The translations under genes and the position numbers were made by a program. DNA of 64,000 nucleotides, from assembly GCF_947259545.1 (NCBI RefSeq), contig NZ_CAMYMK010000003.1:121469-185468 (forward strand), read 5' to 3'. Of the stretch, positions 1 through 8,702 are shown piece by piece; position 1 is the stretch's first letter, and the number at the start of each line of letters is the position of its first letter. The stretch comes from an uncultured Marinobacter sp. (lineage in GTDB: Bacteria > Pseudomonadota > Gammaproteobacteria > Pseudomonadales > Oleiphilaceae). The notes under the pieces are model-generated. The model saw only the letters and a list, made by a program, of their open reading frames with translations, had not been told where the DNA came from and did not search any database.

Positions 1-1
1 C

Positions 2-814
2 CAGTTGGCGCGTCTGGCTGACCTTTACACGTCGCAGCGGTTTGCCAAGGGTGTGAGTTCGGCGGAGGTGAGTCGTAAGAGTATCCTGTTTCTGGAAGAG
101 CTGCTGGGCGGTCACGAGGATTATTTGCTGAATCACCCGCTTTATCGCCTGAATGTGGTGGTGGTTCGAAGCCGCGGTCTGTTGGAGCATGACACCCGGG
201 GGCGGCTCAGTCTGGGGCTGATGAATGCCATCAGCGCGAATATGGTCAGCCGCCGTCATCTGGGGCGCTTTATGGAGCGGGGCATTATTCACGATGCCCG
301 TCTGAAAGCACCGGTGTCCAAGCTGGTGGATTTTCCCAGCCATGAGGTGGCGCTGACCCGCGATAATTTGCTGCCGGCGCTGCTGGCGTCAGCGTCGATC
401 CCGATGGTGATGTCCGGGGTGCGCAATATTCCCGGTGCGCCTGAGGGTGTCTACCGTGATGGCGGTCTGTTGGATTATCACCTGGATCTGCCCTATGAGC
501 AGCCGGGGATCATTCTGTACCCGCATTTCACCGATAAGGTGGTGCCGGGCTGGTTCGATAAGACGCTGCCCTGGCGTCGTGGTGATGCGACCCGTCTTCA
601 GGATGTGTTGCTGGTGGCGCCTTCACGGGAGTATCTGGAGGCTTTGCCGGATCGCAAGTTGCCGGACCGGAAGGATTTCGAGAAGTACGCTGGCGATGAT
701 GCCGGGCGTGAGCGGTCCTGGCGTAAGGCGATTGCCGAGAGTGACCGGTTGGGGGATGAGTTTATGGAGCTGGTTTCTTCCGGGCGGTTGGCTGAGGTGG
801 TTCGGCCGCTATAG
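2..814 (+). CDS. patatin-like phospholipase family protein (5' end outside window)
   Basis: This is the C-terminal part of a patatin-like serine lipid acyl hydrolase. The frame is open from the first bases of the window, so the gene starts upstream and the nucleophile motif GxSxG is not visible. What is visible is the segment PALLASASIP followed by VYRDGGLLDYH; the DGG motif carries the catalytic aspartate of the Ser-Asp dyad. The rest is a charged C-terminal helix region. Family members release fatty acids from phospholipids or other lipids; the substrate cannot be told here. It is transcribed towards a long hairpin element at 866-940, beyond which arsJ converges. Confidence 0.8.
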   Translation, partial: QLARLADLYTSQRFAKGVSSAEVSRKSILFLEELLGGHEDYLLNHPLYRLNVVVVRSRGLLEHDTRGRLSLGLMNAISANMVSRRHLGRFMERGIIHDARLKAPVSKLVDFPSHEVALTRDNLLPALLASASIPMVMSGVRNIPGAPEGVYRDGGLLDYHLDLPYEQPGIILYPHFTDKVVPGWFDKTLPWRRGDATRLQDVLLVAPSREYLEALPDRKLPDRKDFEKYAGDDAGRERSWRKAIAESDRLGDEFMELVSSGRLAEVVRPL

Positions 815-865
815 ATTGCCCGTTTTTACCGGCGGATTGGCGGGTAGCTTCTGGTTGGAGTTTCG

Positions 866-940
866 GGCGGGTGGGGTCACAGAGTCAAAAAGGAGAAACG
901 TGGTTTCTTTGAATTTTTTGACTCTGTGACCCCACCCGCC
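866..940. repeat. long perfect inverted repeat, family A copy 1
   Basis: Two 26-nt arms (866-891 and 915-940) are exact reverse complements. Inside them a second short stem, AGAAAC/GTTTCT (894-899 and 903-908), closes on a GTG loop. The inner core, 884-922, matches the core of the element at 3228-3299 when that one is read on the other strand, whereas the outer arms are unrelated. It lies between the convergent patatin and arsJ genes and could act as a bidirectional terminator or a REP-like mobile palindrome. Confidence 0.85.
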
Positions 941-973
941 CTCATTGGGCCGTGTGCTGAAACGCCTTGGGGG

Positions 974-2176
974 TTATATCTGTCCGGTTTGCTCTGCCCG
1001 CTTTTCAGGTAATCCGGAGGCCAGAGTGGCGGCCATTGCTACCAGGCTGGCGGATATCCAGAGGCAGGCTTCCAGGCCATAGGTCTGGTAAATCCAGCCG
1101 GACAGGATTGTGCCGAGAAGCCGCCCTGCGGCGTTGGACATGTAGTAAAAGCCCACATCCAGTGACACGCCGTCGCCTCTTGCGTAGCTGACGATCAAGT
1201 AGCTGTGGAGGGAGGAGTTGATGGCAAACAGTACGCCGAATAACAGCAAACCTCCGATCACCACCACCTGTGGCGACCAGCCCGCCATCAGGCCTATGGC
1301 GATCGCCGCAGGGATCAATGCCAGGGCGGCTGCCCAGAGCACTGCCGGTTGTTTGCCTTCCATGCTGCCGGTTATGCGTGGCGCGATGGTTTGGATGAAG
1401 CCGTAGCCGATGATCCAGGTGGCCATGAAGCCGCCGACTTTCCAGAAATCCCAGCCGAACACGGTGTGCAGGTAGACTGGCAGGGCCACGACGAACCAGA
1501 CGTCGCGGGCGCCGAACAGGAACAGGCGGGCGGCGGAGAGGACGTTGATGGCGCGGCTCTTAGACAGGATGTCGGTGAACTTGGGTTTGGCTTTGCTCTT
1601 GCCCAGTTCCTGTTTGAGCAGGAACAGGCTGGCCAGCCATACCAGCAGCAGGCCGGCGCCCATGATGATGACCGCACCTTTGAAACCGGCGGCCATCAGC
1701 AGTACCCCGCCCAGGAAGAAGCCGACGCCTTTCAGGGTGTTCTTGGAGCCAGTGAGGATGGCCACCCACTTGTACAGCTTGCCCTGTTGCTCATCGGGAA
1801 CCAGAAGTTTGATACCGCTTTTGGCGGACATCTTGTTCAGGTCTTTGGCGATGCCGGACAGCGCCTGGGCGGCCATGACCCAGGGCACGGTCAGCATGGC
1901 CGCGGGTACCGCGAGCATGCCCAGTGCAAGCACTTGCAGGAACAGCCCCAGGTTCATGGTGCGGTTCAGGCCGATGCGGGCACCGAGGTAGCCGCCCACC
2001 AGGTTGGTCACTACGCCGAAAAACTCGTAGAAAATGAACAGCAGGGCGATTTCCAGCGGTGAGTAGCCCAACTGGTGGAAATGCAGCACCACCAGCATCC
2101 GCAGGGCCCCATCCGTCAGGGTGAAGGCCCAGTAGTTGCCGGTGATCACCAGATACTGTCGGATGGCTGGCGTCAT
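974..2176 (-). CDS. arsJ: organoarsenical efflux MFS transporter ArsJ
   Basis: A 400-residue major facilitator protein with about twelve hydrophobic segments. Its N-terminal region (ITGNYWAFTLTDGALRMLV) and the GIAKDLNKMSAKSGIK segment are typical of ArsJ. ArsJ exports 1-arseno-3-phosphoglycerate, the unstable product that GAPDH makes when arsenate replaces phosphate, so arsenate is effectively extruded. Its start lies one base after the stop of the GAPDH gene (TGA-A-ATG), which implies translational coupling. It is the last gene of the leftward operon arsCR-acr3-gap-arsJ. The assignment rests on sequence character plus the diagnostic gap-arsJ pairing. Confidence 0.93.
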   Translation of the reverse strand: MTPAIRQYLVITGNYWAFTLTDGALRMLVVLHFHQLGYSPLEIALLFIFYEFFGVVTNLVGGYLGARIGLNRTMNLGLFLQVLALGMLAVPAAMLTVPWVMAAQALSGIAKDLNKMSAKSGIKLLVPDEQQGKLYKWVAILTGSKNTLKGVGFFLGGVLLMAAGFKGAVIIMGAGLLLVWLASLFLLKQELGKSKAKPKFTDILSKSRAINVLSAARLFLFGARDVWFVVALPVYLHTVFGWDFWKVGGFMATWIIGYGFIQTIAPRITGSMEGKQPAVLWAAALALIPAAIAIGLMAGWSPQVVVIGGLLLFGVLFAINSSLHSYLIVSYARGDGVSLDVGFYYMSNAAGRLLGTILSGWIYQTYGLEACLWISASLVAMAATLASGLPEKRAEQTGQI

Positions 2177-2177
2177 A

Positions 2178-3182
2178 TCAGGCGGAACCTACCCGGCGTG
2201 CCAGTTCGGCGGTGCGGTTGGCGTAACCCCACTCGTTGTCGTACCAGGCGTAGAGTTTCACCTGGGTGCCGTTAACCACCATGGTGGACAGGGCGTCGAT
2301 AATGGATGAGCGCGGATCGGTCTTGTAGTCGATAGACACCAGCGGGCGTTCCTCGTAACCCAGGATGCCCTTCAGGTCGCCTTCGGCGGCTTCCTTCAGC
2401 AACTGATTTACCGTTTCCCGGTCCGTAGGCTGGTTCACCTCGAACACGCAGTCGGTCAGCGATGCGTTGGTTAGTGGAACCCGCACTGCGTGACCATCCA
2501 GCCGACCCTTCAGTTCCGGGAAGATCTCGATGATGGCGGTAGCTGAACCGGTGGTGGTGGGGATCAGTGAACTGCCGCAGGCCCGGGCACGACGCAGGTC
2601 CTTATGGGGCGCATCGATAATGGTCTGGGTATTGGTCAGGCTGTGAATGGTGGTGATGGAACCATGCTTGATGCCCAGGTTCTCGTGAATCACCTTCACC
2701 ACCGGTGCCAAGCAGTTGGTGGTGCACGAGGCGGCAGTCACGATTCGGTCGTTGGCGGGATCAAAGATATTGTCGTTTACACCGACCACGATGTTTTTGG
2801 CTCCCGCCTCTTTGACCGGTGCGGTCACCACAACGCGTTTCACGCCCTGATCCAGATACTCCTGTAAGGCGCTGACTTTCTTGTTGACGCCACTGGCTTC
2901 AATCACCAGATCACAGCCAGACCAGTCGGTTTCCCCGATAGTCTGGTTATGAGTAACGCGGATTCTTTGATCGCCAATGACAATGTTGGTGCCATCCGTA
3001 GTGGCTTCGTGGTCCCAGCGCCCATGCACACTGTCAAAGTTCAGTAGGTGTGCCAGCGTTCCTGCATCGGCGCCAGGATCGTTGACGGCAATAAACTCCA
3101 GCTCCGGCCACCCCCAGGCAGCCCGAAGTGCCAGCCGGCCGATTCGACCGAAACCGTTGATACCCACTTTGATTCTGTTCAT
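2178..3182 (-). CDS. gap: ArsJ-associated glyceraldehyde-3-phosphate dehydrogenase
   Basis: A 334-residue type I GAPDH. It has the N-terminal NAD-binding motif [10 protein letters not shown], the nucleophile Cys153 in ASCTTNC, the HSLTNTQ segment and the C-terminal [10 protein letters not shown]. The ATG at 3182 is preceded by a good GGAGGG site; the frame stays open further upstream, but that part runs into the hairpin element and is not expected to be translated. Placed between acr3 and arsJ, it is probably the dedicated enzyme that uses arsenate to form 1-arseno-3-phosphoglycerate for ArsJ rather than the housekeeping glycolytic copy. Confidence 0.93.
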   Translation of the reverse strand: MNRIKVGINGFGRIGRLALRAAWGWPELEFIAVNDPGADAGTLAHLLNFDSVHGRWDHEATTDGTNIVIGDQRIRVTHNQTIGETDWSGCDLVIEASGVNKKVSALQEYLDQGVKRVVVTAPVKEAGAKNIVVGVNDNIFDPANDRIVTAASCTTNCLAPVVKVIHENLGIKHGSITTIHSLTNTQTIIDAPHKDLRRARACGSSLIPTTTGSATAIIEIFPELKGRLDGHAVRVPLTNASLTDCVFEVNQPTDRETVNQLLKEAAEGDLKGILGYEERPLVSIDYKTDPRSSIIDALSTMVVNGTQVKLYAWYDNEWGYANRTAELARRVGSA

Positions 3183-3227
3183 CACTGTTCCCTCCGGGGC
3201 AATTCGTGACTTAACTCTGGTGTGGCG

Positions 3228-3299
3228 GTTGTGGTGGTAATGGGTCAAAAACGTTCAAGGAAGCCACGGTTCCTGTTTTTGACCCATTACCACCACAAC
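3228..3299. repeat. long perfect inverted repeat, family A copy 2
   Basis: The 25-nt arms at 3228-3252 and 3275-3299 are exact reverse complements, with an inner AGGAA/TTCCT stem. Read on the minus strand, core 3244-3283 aligns with core 884-922 of copy 1 at roughly 33 of 40 positions, but the outer arms differ completely. It sits inside the ars operon, between the acr3 stop and the gap ribosome-binding site, so it could form a strong hairpin in the polycistronic mRNA and modulate gap-arsJ expression or processing. Confidence 0.85.
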
Positions 3300-3327
3300 T
3301 GCCGCGGACTCCGTACTGGCCCGCTTT

Positions 3328-4353
3328 TCAGACTGCAGGTTGCGGGAACCAGTGTCTGGTTCTGTTCGCGAATGCGACCAATGACAGCATCACCGGAACT
3401 TCCACCAACACGCCGACAACGGTGGCCAGTGCCGCTCCGGAAGTCAGTCCGAACAGGCTGATGGCCACGGCCACCGCCAGTTCGAAGAAATTGGAGGTGC
3501 CGATCAGTCCGGCCGGTGCGGCAACGTTATGGGGCAACTTCATTTTGCGCGCTGCAAAGTAGGCGATAAAGAAAATGCCGTAGCTCTGGATCAGCAACGG
3601 AATGGCAATCAGGCCGATGGCGTAGGGGTTGTCGAGAATCCGGTCCGCCTGCAGGCCGAACAGCAGCACTACTGTCGCCAGAAGCCCCATGATCGTGGTG
3701 GGTTTGCTGCGCTGTAGCCAGTGATTCAGTCTCTCCTGACCGTCACGCAGCAGCCACTTTCGGGTCAGGATGCCGGCAATCAACGGGGCGACGACGTACA
3801 GCAACACCGAAAGCACCAGGGTTTCCCAGGGCACGGTGATGGATGACAGGCCCAGCAGGAATGCCGCGATAGGGGCGAAGGCGAAGATCATGATGATGTC
3901 GTTTACCGATACCTGCACCAGGGTGTAGCCGGAATCGCCCCGGGTCAGTTGGCTCCAGACGAACACCATGGCGGTACAGGGGGCGACCCCCAGCAGGATC
4001 ATGCCGGCGATGTACTCGGTGGCGGTGGTCGGGTCCACCAGGTCGGCGAACAGGACCTTGAAGAACAGCCAGCCCAGCGCGGCCATGGTAAAGGGCTTGA
4101 TCAGCCAGTTGACCACCAGTGTTAACGCCAGCCCCTGGGGCTTACGGCCAACATTTTTGATGGCGGTGAAGTCCACTTGCACCATCATCGGGTAGATCAT
4201 CGCCCAGATGAATACCGCCACCACCAGGTTGACGTGGGCATAAGTCAGGCTGGCGACGAACTCGAACAGTCCGGGCAGCAGGGTGCCGGACGTGATGCCC
4301 AGAATAATTGCGAGGGCAACCCACAGGCTGAGGTAGCGTTCAAAATTTCCCAT
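3328..4353 (-). CDS. acr3: Acr3-type arsenite efflux permease
   Basis: A 341-residue membrane protein of the bile/arsenite/riboflavin transporter superfamily with about ten hydrophobic segments. The motif [15 protein letters not shown] in the middle carries the conserved cysteine of Acr3 arsenite pumps, and YPMMVQVDF near the N-terminus also fits that family. It exports As(III) produced by the ArsC domain encoded just upstream. The ATG at 4353 overlaps the stop of the ArsC-ArsR gene (TGATG). An in-frame extension to 4503 lies wholly inside that gene and was not used. Confidence 0.93.
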   Translation of the reverse strand: MGNFERYLSLWVALAIILGITSGTLLPGLFEFVASLTYAHVNLVVAVFIWAMIYPMMVQVDFTAIKNVGRKPQGLALTLVVNWLIKPFTMAALGWLFFKVLFADLVDPTTATEYIAGMILLGVAPCTAMVFVWSQLTRGDSGYTLVQVSVNDIIMIFAFAPIAAFLLGLSSITVPWETLVLSVLLYVVAPLIAGILTRKWLLRDGQERLNHWLQRSKPTTIMGLLATVVLLFGLQADRILDNPYAIGLIAIPLLIQSYGIFFIAYFAARKMKLPHNVAAPAGLIGTSNFFELAVAVAISLFGLTSGAALATVVGVLVEVPVMLSLVAFANRTRHWFPQPAV

Positions 4354-5123
4354 CAGACACAGTCCATTTTTACGGGGCGGTCGGGCATGGTGGCCAGTCG
4401 CGTCAGGAACGGTTGCAGGATAGCGCTGTTGGCATCGGCCGTTTCCCTTAGCACCCCAAGAACCCAGTCCGGTATAGCCGGGTGCAGGCGGTAGTAGACC
4501 CACTGGCCACGGCGCTCATCATCCAGCAGGGCCAGTTCACGGAGCTGAGCGAGGTGGCGACTGATCTTGGGCTGGGATGCCTCCAGTGCGGTGGTGAGTT
4601 CGCAGACGCACAGTTCGGTCTGTTGTCGGATCATTAGCATGATGGCAAGTCGGTTCTCGTCGCCCAATGCCTTGAACACCGCTGCAGGATCGTAACTGAC
4701 GGCCTGGCTGGTGGCTTTCTGGTGCACCATGACGAACAGGCTCAGCCGTTCCCGGAGTTCTTTCATCAGCAGCGAGAATACCGCATGCCGATTAGTGGGT
4801 ACGGGGTCCGGAAAATCCCAGGCGATGCGCTGGGCGGTCTCACCGATGGCGTGGCATTCCTGCGAGGCCTTGTCACACAGGGTGATGACATAGTCCCATT
4901 TCTCGTCACTCAAACTGCTCAACGGCTTGCTGTGCACTGTGTCGGGATTGATTCCAGCTTCGCGAATGCACTGCCGCGCCAGCGGGTGAGGTTGCGTCGG
5001 TTGGGTCCCCGCACTGGCGACGTCGAAATGATCCCCCGCCATGTCCCTGAGCAGGGCTTCGGCCATCAGGGAACGGGCGCTGTTGGCGGTGCAGACAAAC
5101 AGGACTTTACGGCGGGATGACAT
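4353..5123 (-). CDS. ArsC-ArsR fusion: arsenate reductase plus arsenic-responsive repressor
   Basis: A 256-residue two-domain protein. Residues 1 to about 140 form a low-molecular-weight-phosphatase type arsenate reductase: the P-loop Cys11-x5-Arg (CTANSAR) and the Cys83/Cys90 pair, spaced seven apart as in thioredoxin-coupled ArsC. Residues about 145-256 form an ArsR winged helix with the As(III)-binding ELCVCEL signature (Cys172, Cys174) followed by the recognition helix. The fusion puts the enzyme and the sensor of its product in one chain. It heads the operon, so autorepression is likely. The start at 5123 was chosen because the longer frame runs through AT-rich promoter DNA. Confidence 0.9.
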   Translation of the reverse strand: MSSRRKVLFVCTANSARSLMAEALLRDMAGDHFDVASAGTQPTQPHPLARQCIREAGINPDTVHSKPLSSLSDEKWDYVITLCDKASQECHAIGETAQRIAWDFPDPVPTNRHAVFSLLMKELRERLSLFVMVHQKATSQAVSYDPAAVFKALGDENRLAIMLMIRQQTELCVCELTTALEASQPKISRHLAQLRELALLDDERRGQWVYYRLHPAIPDWVLGVLRETADANSAILQPFLTRLATMPDRPVKMDCV

Positions 5124-5175
5124 GCTTATCACCATATATAACAAAAAGTGAATATAATGATATTGGAATGTTTGG
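5124..5175 (-). promoter_or_regulatory. AT-rich upstream region of the ars operon, probable promoter/ArsR operator
   Basis: The 50 bp before arsCR are strongly AT-rich (ATATATAAC, GAATATAATGATAT) in an otherwise GC-rich neighbourhood. Since the first gene encodes an ArsR domain, an operator is expected here. I could not define a clear dyad or a convincing -35/-10 pair, so only the region is annotated. Confidence 0.4.
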
Positions 5176-5247
5176 GTGTTGGCAACGGGGTTGCGCATCA
5201 CGGCTATACTGCCCAAAGGACATGACATCAATGATGAGGAGTCTTCC

Positions 5248-5493
5248 ATGGCCGCTGCAAAGCCCGAAATCCCCAGGACAACGCCCTGTTCGGTTCTGGT
5301 AGAGGCAGGCAAGAGTTATTTCTGGTGTGCCTGTGGTCGCAGTCAGTCCCAGCCTTTTTGCGATGGCTCACACAAGGGGACCGGTTTTACCCCGATCAAG
5401 TACGTGGCGGAGAAAAAGGAATGGGTCTGGTTCTGCGGTTGCAAACAGACCGGTAGCGCGCCTCTCTGCGATGGTTCCCACAAAGCCCTGTAG
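5248..5493 (+). CDS. dual CDGSH iron-sulfur domain protein
   Basis: An 81-residue protein with two CDGSH-type zinc-finger-like motifs, CACGRSQSQPFCDGSH and CGCKQTGSAPLCDGSH. Each supplies the three Cys and one His that bind a 2Fe-2S cluster in mitoNEET/Miner2-type proteins. The ATG at 5248 has GAGGAG seven bases upstream, so a longer in-frame start at 5176 is unlikely. It is divergent from the ars operon and shares its upstream region. A role in redox or iron-sulfur transfer is family knowledge; the partner is unknown. Confidence 0.85.
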   Translation: MAAAKPEIPRTTPCSVLVEAGKSYFWCACGRSQSQPFCDGSHKGTGFTPIKYVAEKKEWVWFCGCKQTGSAPLCDGSHKAL

Positions 5494-5498
5494 CGATG

Positions 5499-6515
5499 CT
5501 ATGACGGCGCAGCTGTGCCCGGCCGCGCGCTGATCCGATAACCGGTAAAGCCATGGAGGGGATCCTGCAAAGCCAGGATACGGAGCGTCGCGGGTACAAC
5601 GTTTGCGTCCTGGTCGGCGGTCAGCAATGCCAGGTCGATCCGATGCATCTGTTTTTCGCTGCGTGCCGCTGCCAGGGCTTTGCGGAAGTTGGCGCGGTGT
5701 TCGGGAGCAACCAGGTCCTCAAAGGGTGTTCCCGACAAGTCAGCAGGTGCGCGCTCCAGCCAGTCTGCGGCATTGGCCGACATGAAACCAACGCAACCCT
5801 GCTCATCCAGTTCCCCGATCATGGCCCCGGAGAGTGCTACCAGATCCCGGCTACGGTGTTCGCTGTCATTCAGCGCCTGGCGCAGGATGGATTTTTCCAC
5901 CTGCATATTGCCCAGCTGCTGGTCCAGCTTTTCGTTGGCAAGTTGCCGGTCATTCAGCTGGTTACGGAGCGTGTAAATCCGGGCGCACAGCAGAAGTGTC
6001 AGTGCCACGCCGATGGCTGTAATCATGGTGCCCGCCGTCCAGGTGGCATATCGTGCGGTGTTGGCTCGTTGCTGGAAGACGGTGTTGTCCGGCATGGTGG
6101 TGATGAGCCAGTGATGCTTGTCGAGGTTGATCTCCGAGCGCAGGGAGCCCGATTCATCCAGTGGGACCGGGGACCCGGACTGGAACAGAGGCATTTTGGT
6201 GTGTCGTTCCAGAGTGTCCACCCGTATCGCTGCAAGGCTGGGGTAAGGCATGGAAAACACCGACGCCAGCCATTCTTCCACCTGCCGCTGGGGGGACTGG
6301 GCTACAGCCTCGGCGTGCAGGCGGTTGACGAGGGCGTCGTGCTGGGCACGATAGGCATGCTCCGCGAGGATGCGAGTATGGTTAGCCAGCTGTTCGGCAG
6401 TGAAAGCGGTGACGGTCAGGCCAGCAATCAACACCACCAGTGGCACCCAGAGGAACGGGCGCCATAGTGAACGAATATACTGCCCCGGGCTCCTGTTGAG
6501 ACTGGTGCTTTCCAT
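5499..6515 (-). CDS. membrane-anchored PAS-domain protein without recognised output domain
   Basis: A 338-residue protein: a transmembrane helix at about 20-40, a periplasmic segment of some 120 residues, a second helix at about 160-180, a coiled coil (about 185-215) and a C-terminal PAS-like fold starting near ALSGAMIGELDEQG. It looks like the sensory half of a signalling protein, but no kinase, GGDEF, EAL or methyl-accepting region follows. It may partner with another protein or be a truncated sensor. It converges with the CDGSH gene with only five bases between the stops. Function unknown. Confidence 0.65.
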   Translation of the reverse strand: MESTSLNRSPGQYIRSLWRPFLWVPLVVLIAGLTVTAFTAEQLANHTRILAEHAYRAQHDALVNRLHAEAVAQSPQRQVEEWLASVFSMPYPSLAAIRVDTLERHTKMPLFQSGSPVPLDESGSLRSEINLDKHHWLITTMPDNTVFQQRANTARYATWTAGTMITAIGVALTLLLCARIYTLRNQLNDRQLANEKLDQQLGNMQVEKSILRQALNDSEHRSRDLVALSGAMIGELDEQGCVGFMSANAADWLERAPADLSGTPFEDLVAPEHRANFRKALAAARSEKQMHRIDLALLTADQDANVVPATLRILALQDPLHGFTGYRISARPGTAAPS

Positions 6516-6616
6516 GGCTCCGTCCGTCTTGGCGATCGATAACGATCAGGGGGCGGGTTGTGCTCCCGCTGACCTACACTTTAGACCAACGGAGCACTGC
6601 AGGAAAAGCAGGACTG

Positions 6617-7429
6617 TCAGGTCTGGGTCTGTCGGGCTCCGCCATAAATCAGCAGGAACACACTGAATGCTGTTACTACCACCGAAGGTCCGGCCGGGGT
6701 ATCCAGGTTCCAGGACAGAGTCAGCCCGCCTCCGACCGCGACGAACCCAAAAATAACCGCCAGCAGGGTCATGTGCTCGGGACTTCGCGCCAGACGGCGT
6801 GCGGTGGCAGCCGGAATGATCAATAGTGCGGTGATCAGCAGTACACCGACGATTTTCATGGCCACGGCAATCACCAGTGAGAACATCAACATCAATACCA
6901 GCCGCAGACGTTCAACGGGAATGCCTTCCACCCGTGCCAGCTCTTCGTGGATAGTGCTCATCAGCAGGCTGCGCCAGAGCTTCATCAGCAGCAACAGGAT
7001 CAGCAGGGCGCCGCCGTAGATCCATAGCAGGTCATCACGGCTCATGGCCAGCAGGTCGCCGAACAACAGGCCGGTGAGGTCGACGCGGACATCGGGCATG
7101 AAGCTGAGGGTGACCAGACCAATAGCCAGCGCGCTGTGGGCGAGAATGCCCAGCAGGGTGTCGGTCGCCAGCGTGTGGCTGCGGGACAGCAGCACCAGGG
7201 CGATTGCAAGCACCACACAAGTGATAATGACACCGACGTTGAGAGGAACGCTGATCAGGAAGCTCAGGGCTATGCCCAGCAGCGCGGAGTGAGCCAGGGT
7301 ATCGCCAAAATACGCCATTCTCCGCCAGACCACGAAACAACCGAGGGGCCCGGCCACCAGGGCAACACCGAGTCCGCCCAGCAGCGCTCGCCAGAAAAAG
7401 TCGTCCAGTACCGCGTCAATGATGGGCAT
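6617..7429 (-). CDS. znuB: zinc ABC transporter permease ZnuB
   Basis: A 270-residue ABC-3 family permease with about eight membrane segments, including the characteristic RMAYFGDTLAHSALLGIAL stretch near the N-terminus and LLITALLIIPAATAR near the C-terminus. It forms the membrane channel for Zn(II) together with the ZnuC ATPase. The ATG at 7429 lies inside the end of znuC (14-nt overlap); an open extension upstream is only the znuC reverse frame and was discarded. Last gene of zur-znuC-znuB. Confidence 0.93.
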   Translation of the reverse strand: MPIIDAVLDDFFWRALLGGLGVALVAGPLGCFVVWRRMAYFGDTLAHSALLGIALSFLISVPLNVGVIITCVVLAIALVLLSRSHTLATDTLLGILAHSALAIGLVTLSFMPDVRVDLTGLLFGDLLAMSRDDLLWIYGGALLILLLLMKLWRSLLMSTIHEELARVEGIPVERLRLVLMLMFSLVIAVAMKIVGVLLITALLIIPAATARRLARSPEHMTLLAVIFGFVAVGGGLTLSWNLDTPAGPSVVVTAFSVFLLIYGGARQTQT

Positions 7430-8207
7430 GGTCGCACTCCTTGTGGCTGTCGTCGGTGACCACCCCGGATACCACGTCGCCGTGCAGGTCGTGGCGGTGA
7501 TTATGGTGATGGTGATACACCGCCAGACTTTCCGCCACGGGTTGACCAAAGGTTTCGATAAACGCGGGGTCGTGGGAAATATCCGCCGGATAACCGCTGC
7601 AGCAGATGTGCTGATTGAGGCAGATCACCTTGTCCGTGGCGGCCATCACCAGGTGAAGGTCGTGGGAGATCATGATCACGCCGCAGTGCAGCTGGTCCCG
7701 TAGCTGCCGAATGAGATCATAGAGCGCCGCCTGACCGTTGATGTCGACACCTTGCGCCGGTTCGTCGAGTACCAGCAGGTCCGGTTTCCTCGCCAGGGCG
7801 CGGGCCAGTAACAGGCGCTGCTTTTCGCCTCCCGACAGGTGATGGATCGAGGCGTCGATCAGGTGCTCCACGCCGGTCTTCTCCAGTGCGGCCCGACACT
7901 CCGGGTCGGAGCGTCCGCTCAGGGCCATGAAGCGTCTGACCGTCAATGGCAGGGTGGATTCCAGAGCCAGGTGTTGTGGCACGTAACCGACGGTGAGGTT
8001 ACGGGTAAGCTTCACCGATCCCTGCGTCACTCGCTGGATACCGAGCACGGCTTTGATCAGGGTGGTCTTTCCGGCGCCGTTGGGGCCGATAATGGTGATG
8101 ATGTCCCCGCGATGGACTTGCAGGTCCACCCGGTCCACCACCGGACGGTCGTCAAAGGCAATGGTCACCTGCTTGAGGGTTACCAGGGGCTCAGTCATGA
8201 GGGGCAT
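7416..8207 (-). CDS. znuC: zinc ABC transporter ATP-binding protein ZnuC
   Basis: A 263-residue ABC ATPase: Walker A GPNGAGKTT, signature LSGGEKQR, Walker B LLVLDEP and the switch histidine in MISHDLH. The C-terminal tail is rich in histidine (YHHHHNHRHDLH and HKECDHAHH), as in many zinc importers, and may bind or sense zinc. It overlaps the 3' end of zur and the 5' end of znuB, implying one transcript. The start may be 8207 or the ATG three codons later. It energises zinc uptake when Zur is de-repressed. Confidence 0.93.
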   Translation of the reverse strand: MPLMTEPLVTLKQVTIAFDDRPVVDRVDLQVHRGDIITIIGPNGAGKTTLIKAVLGIQRVTQGSVKLTRNLTVGYVPQHLALESTLPLTVRRFMALSGRSDPECRAALEKTGVEHLIDASIHHLSGGEKQRLLLARALARKPDLLVLDEPAQGVDINGQAALYDLIRQLRDQLHCGVIMISHDLHLVMAATDKVICLNQHICCSGYPADISHDPAFIETFGQPVAESLAVYHHHHNHRHDLHGDVVSGVVTDDSHKECDHAHH

Positions 8208-8682
8208 CCATGCGGCAGGCCGGACAGAGACCGGCGACCTCGATCATCACGTCTTCCGGTTGGAAGGCTTCGGCGGAGGCGGCGTCTGACACCGCTTGGG
8301 CCACCTTCGGAGCGGTCAGTTCCAGCACATTACTGCAGCTACGGCAGATCAGGAACATCCCGTTGTGGTGCTTGCCGGCGTGGGTACAGCCAACGAAGGC
8401 GTTCAATGAGGCAATACGGTGAACCAATCCATGTTGCTGCAGGAAATCCAGCGCCCGGTACACTGTTGGCGGAGCGGCGTTATGGCCGTCTTCGGTCAGC
8501 ACCGCCAGAACGTCATAGGCACCCAGCGGCTTGTGGGACTGCCAGATCAGTTCCAGTACCCGCTCACGGGTCGGGGTCAGCCGTGCATTCCGTTGCTGGC
8601 AGATCGCTCGGGCATCGGCCAGCGCCTGGGCAACACAGGCGTCGTGATTGTGCGGGCGATAGGGAAGAGCGCTGGTCGACAT
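8191..8682 (-). CDS. zur: zinc uptake regulator Zur (Fur family)
   Basis: A 163-residue Fur-family repressor: N-terminal winged helix (LTPTRERVLELIW, PPTVYRALDFL) and a C-terminal dimerisation and metal domain with paired cysteines CRSC and CPAC for structural zinc. It is assigned to Zur rather than Fur because it is the first gene of a znuCB operon preceded by a Zur-box-like palindrome. ATG at 8682 is preferred over a GTG two codons earlier because AGGA is better placed. Zn-Zur would repress its own operon. Confidence 0.92.
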   Translation of the reverse strand: MSTSALPYRPHNHDACVAQALADARAICQQRNARLTPTRERVLELIWQSHKPLGAYDVLAVLTEDGHNAAPPTVYRALDFLQQHGLVHRIASLNAFVGCTHAGKHHNGMFLICRSCSNVLELTAPKVAQAVSDAASAEAFQPEDVMIEVAGLCPACRMDAPHD

Positions 8683-8702
8683 GGCCACTGTCCTGGAGAA
8701 TT

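Noticed and set aside
1349-2062. Long plus-strand frame opposite arsJ
   Set aside because: Low-complexity Gln/His/Gly-rich translation typical of an antisense frame; arsJ on the other strand is a clear family match.
3182-3248. N-terminal extension of the GAPDH gene (22 residues)
   Set aside because: It runs into the hairpin element; GGAGGG lies directly before the ATG at 3182, and the resulting N-terminus is the normal GAPDH one.
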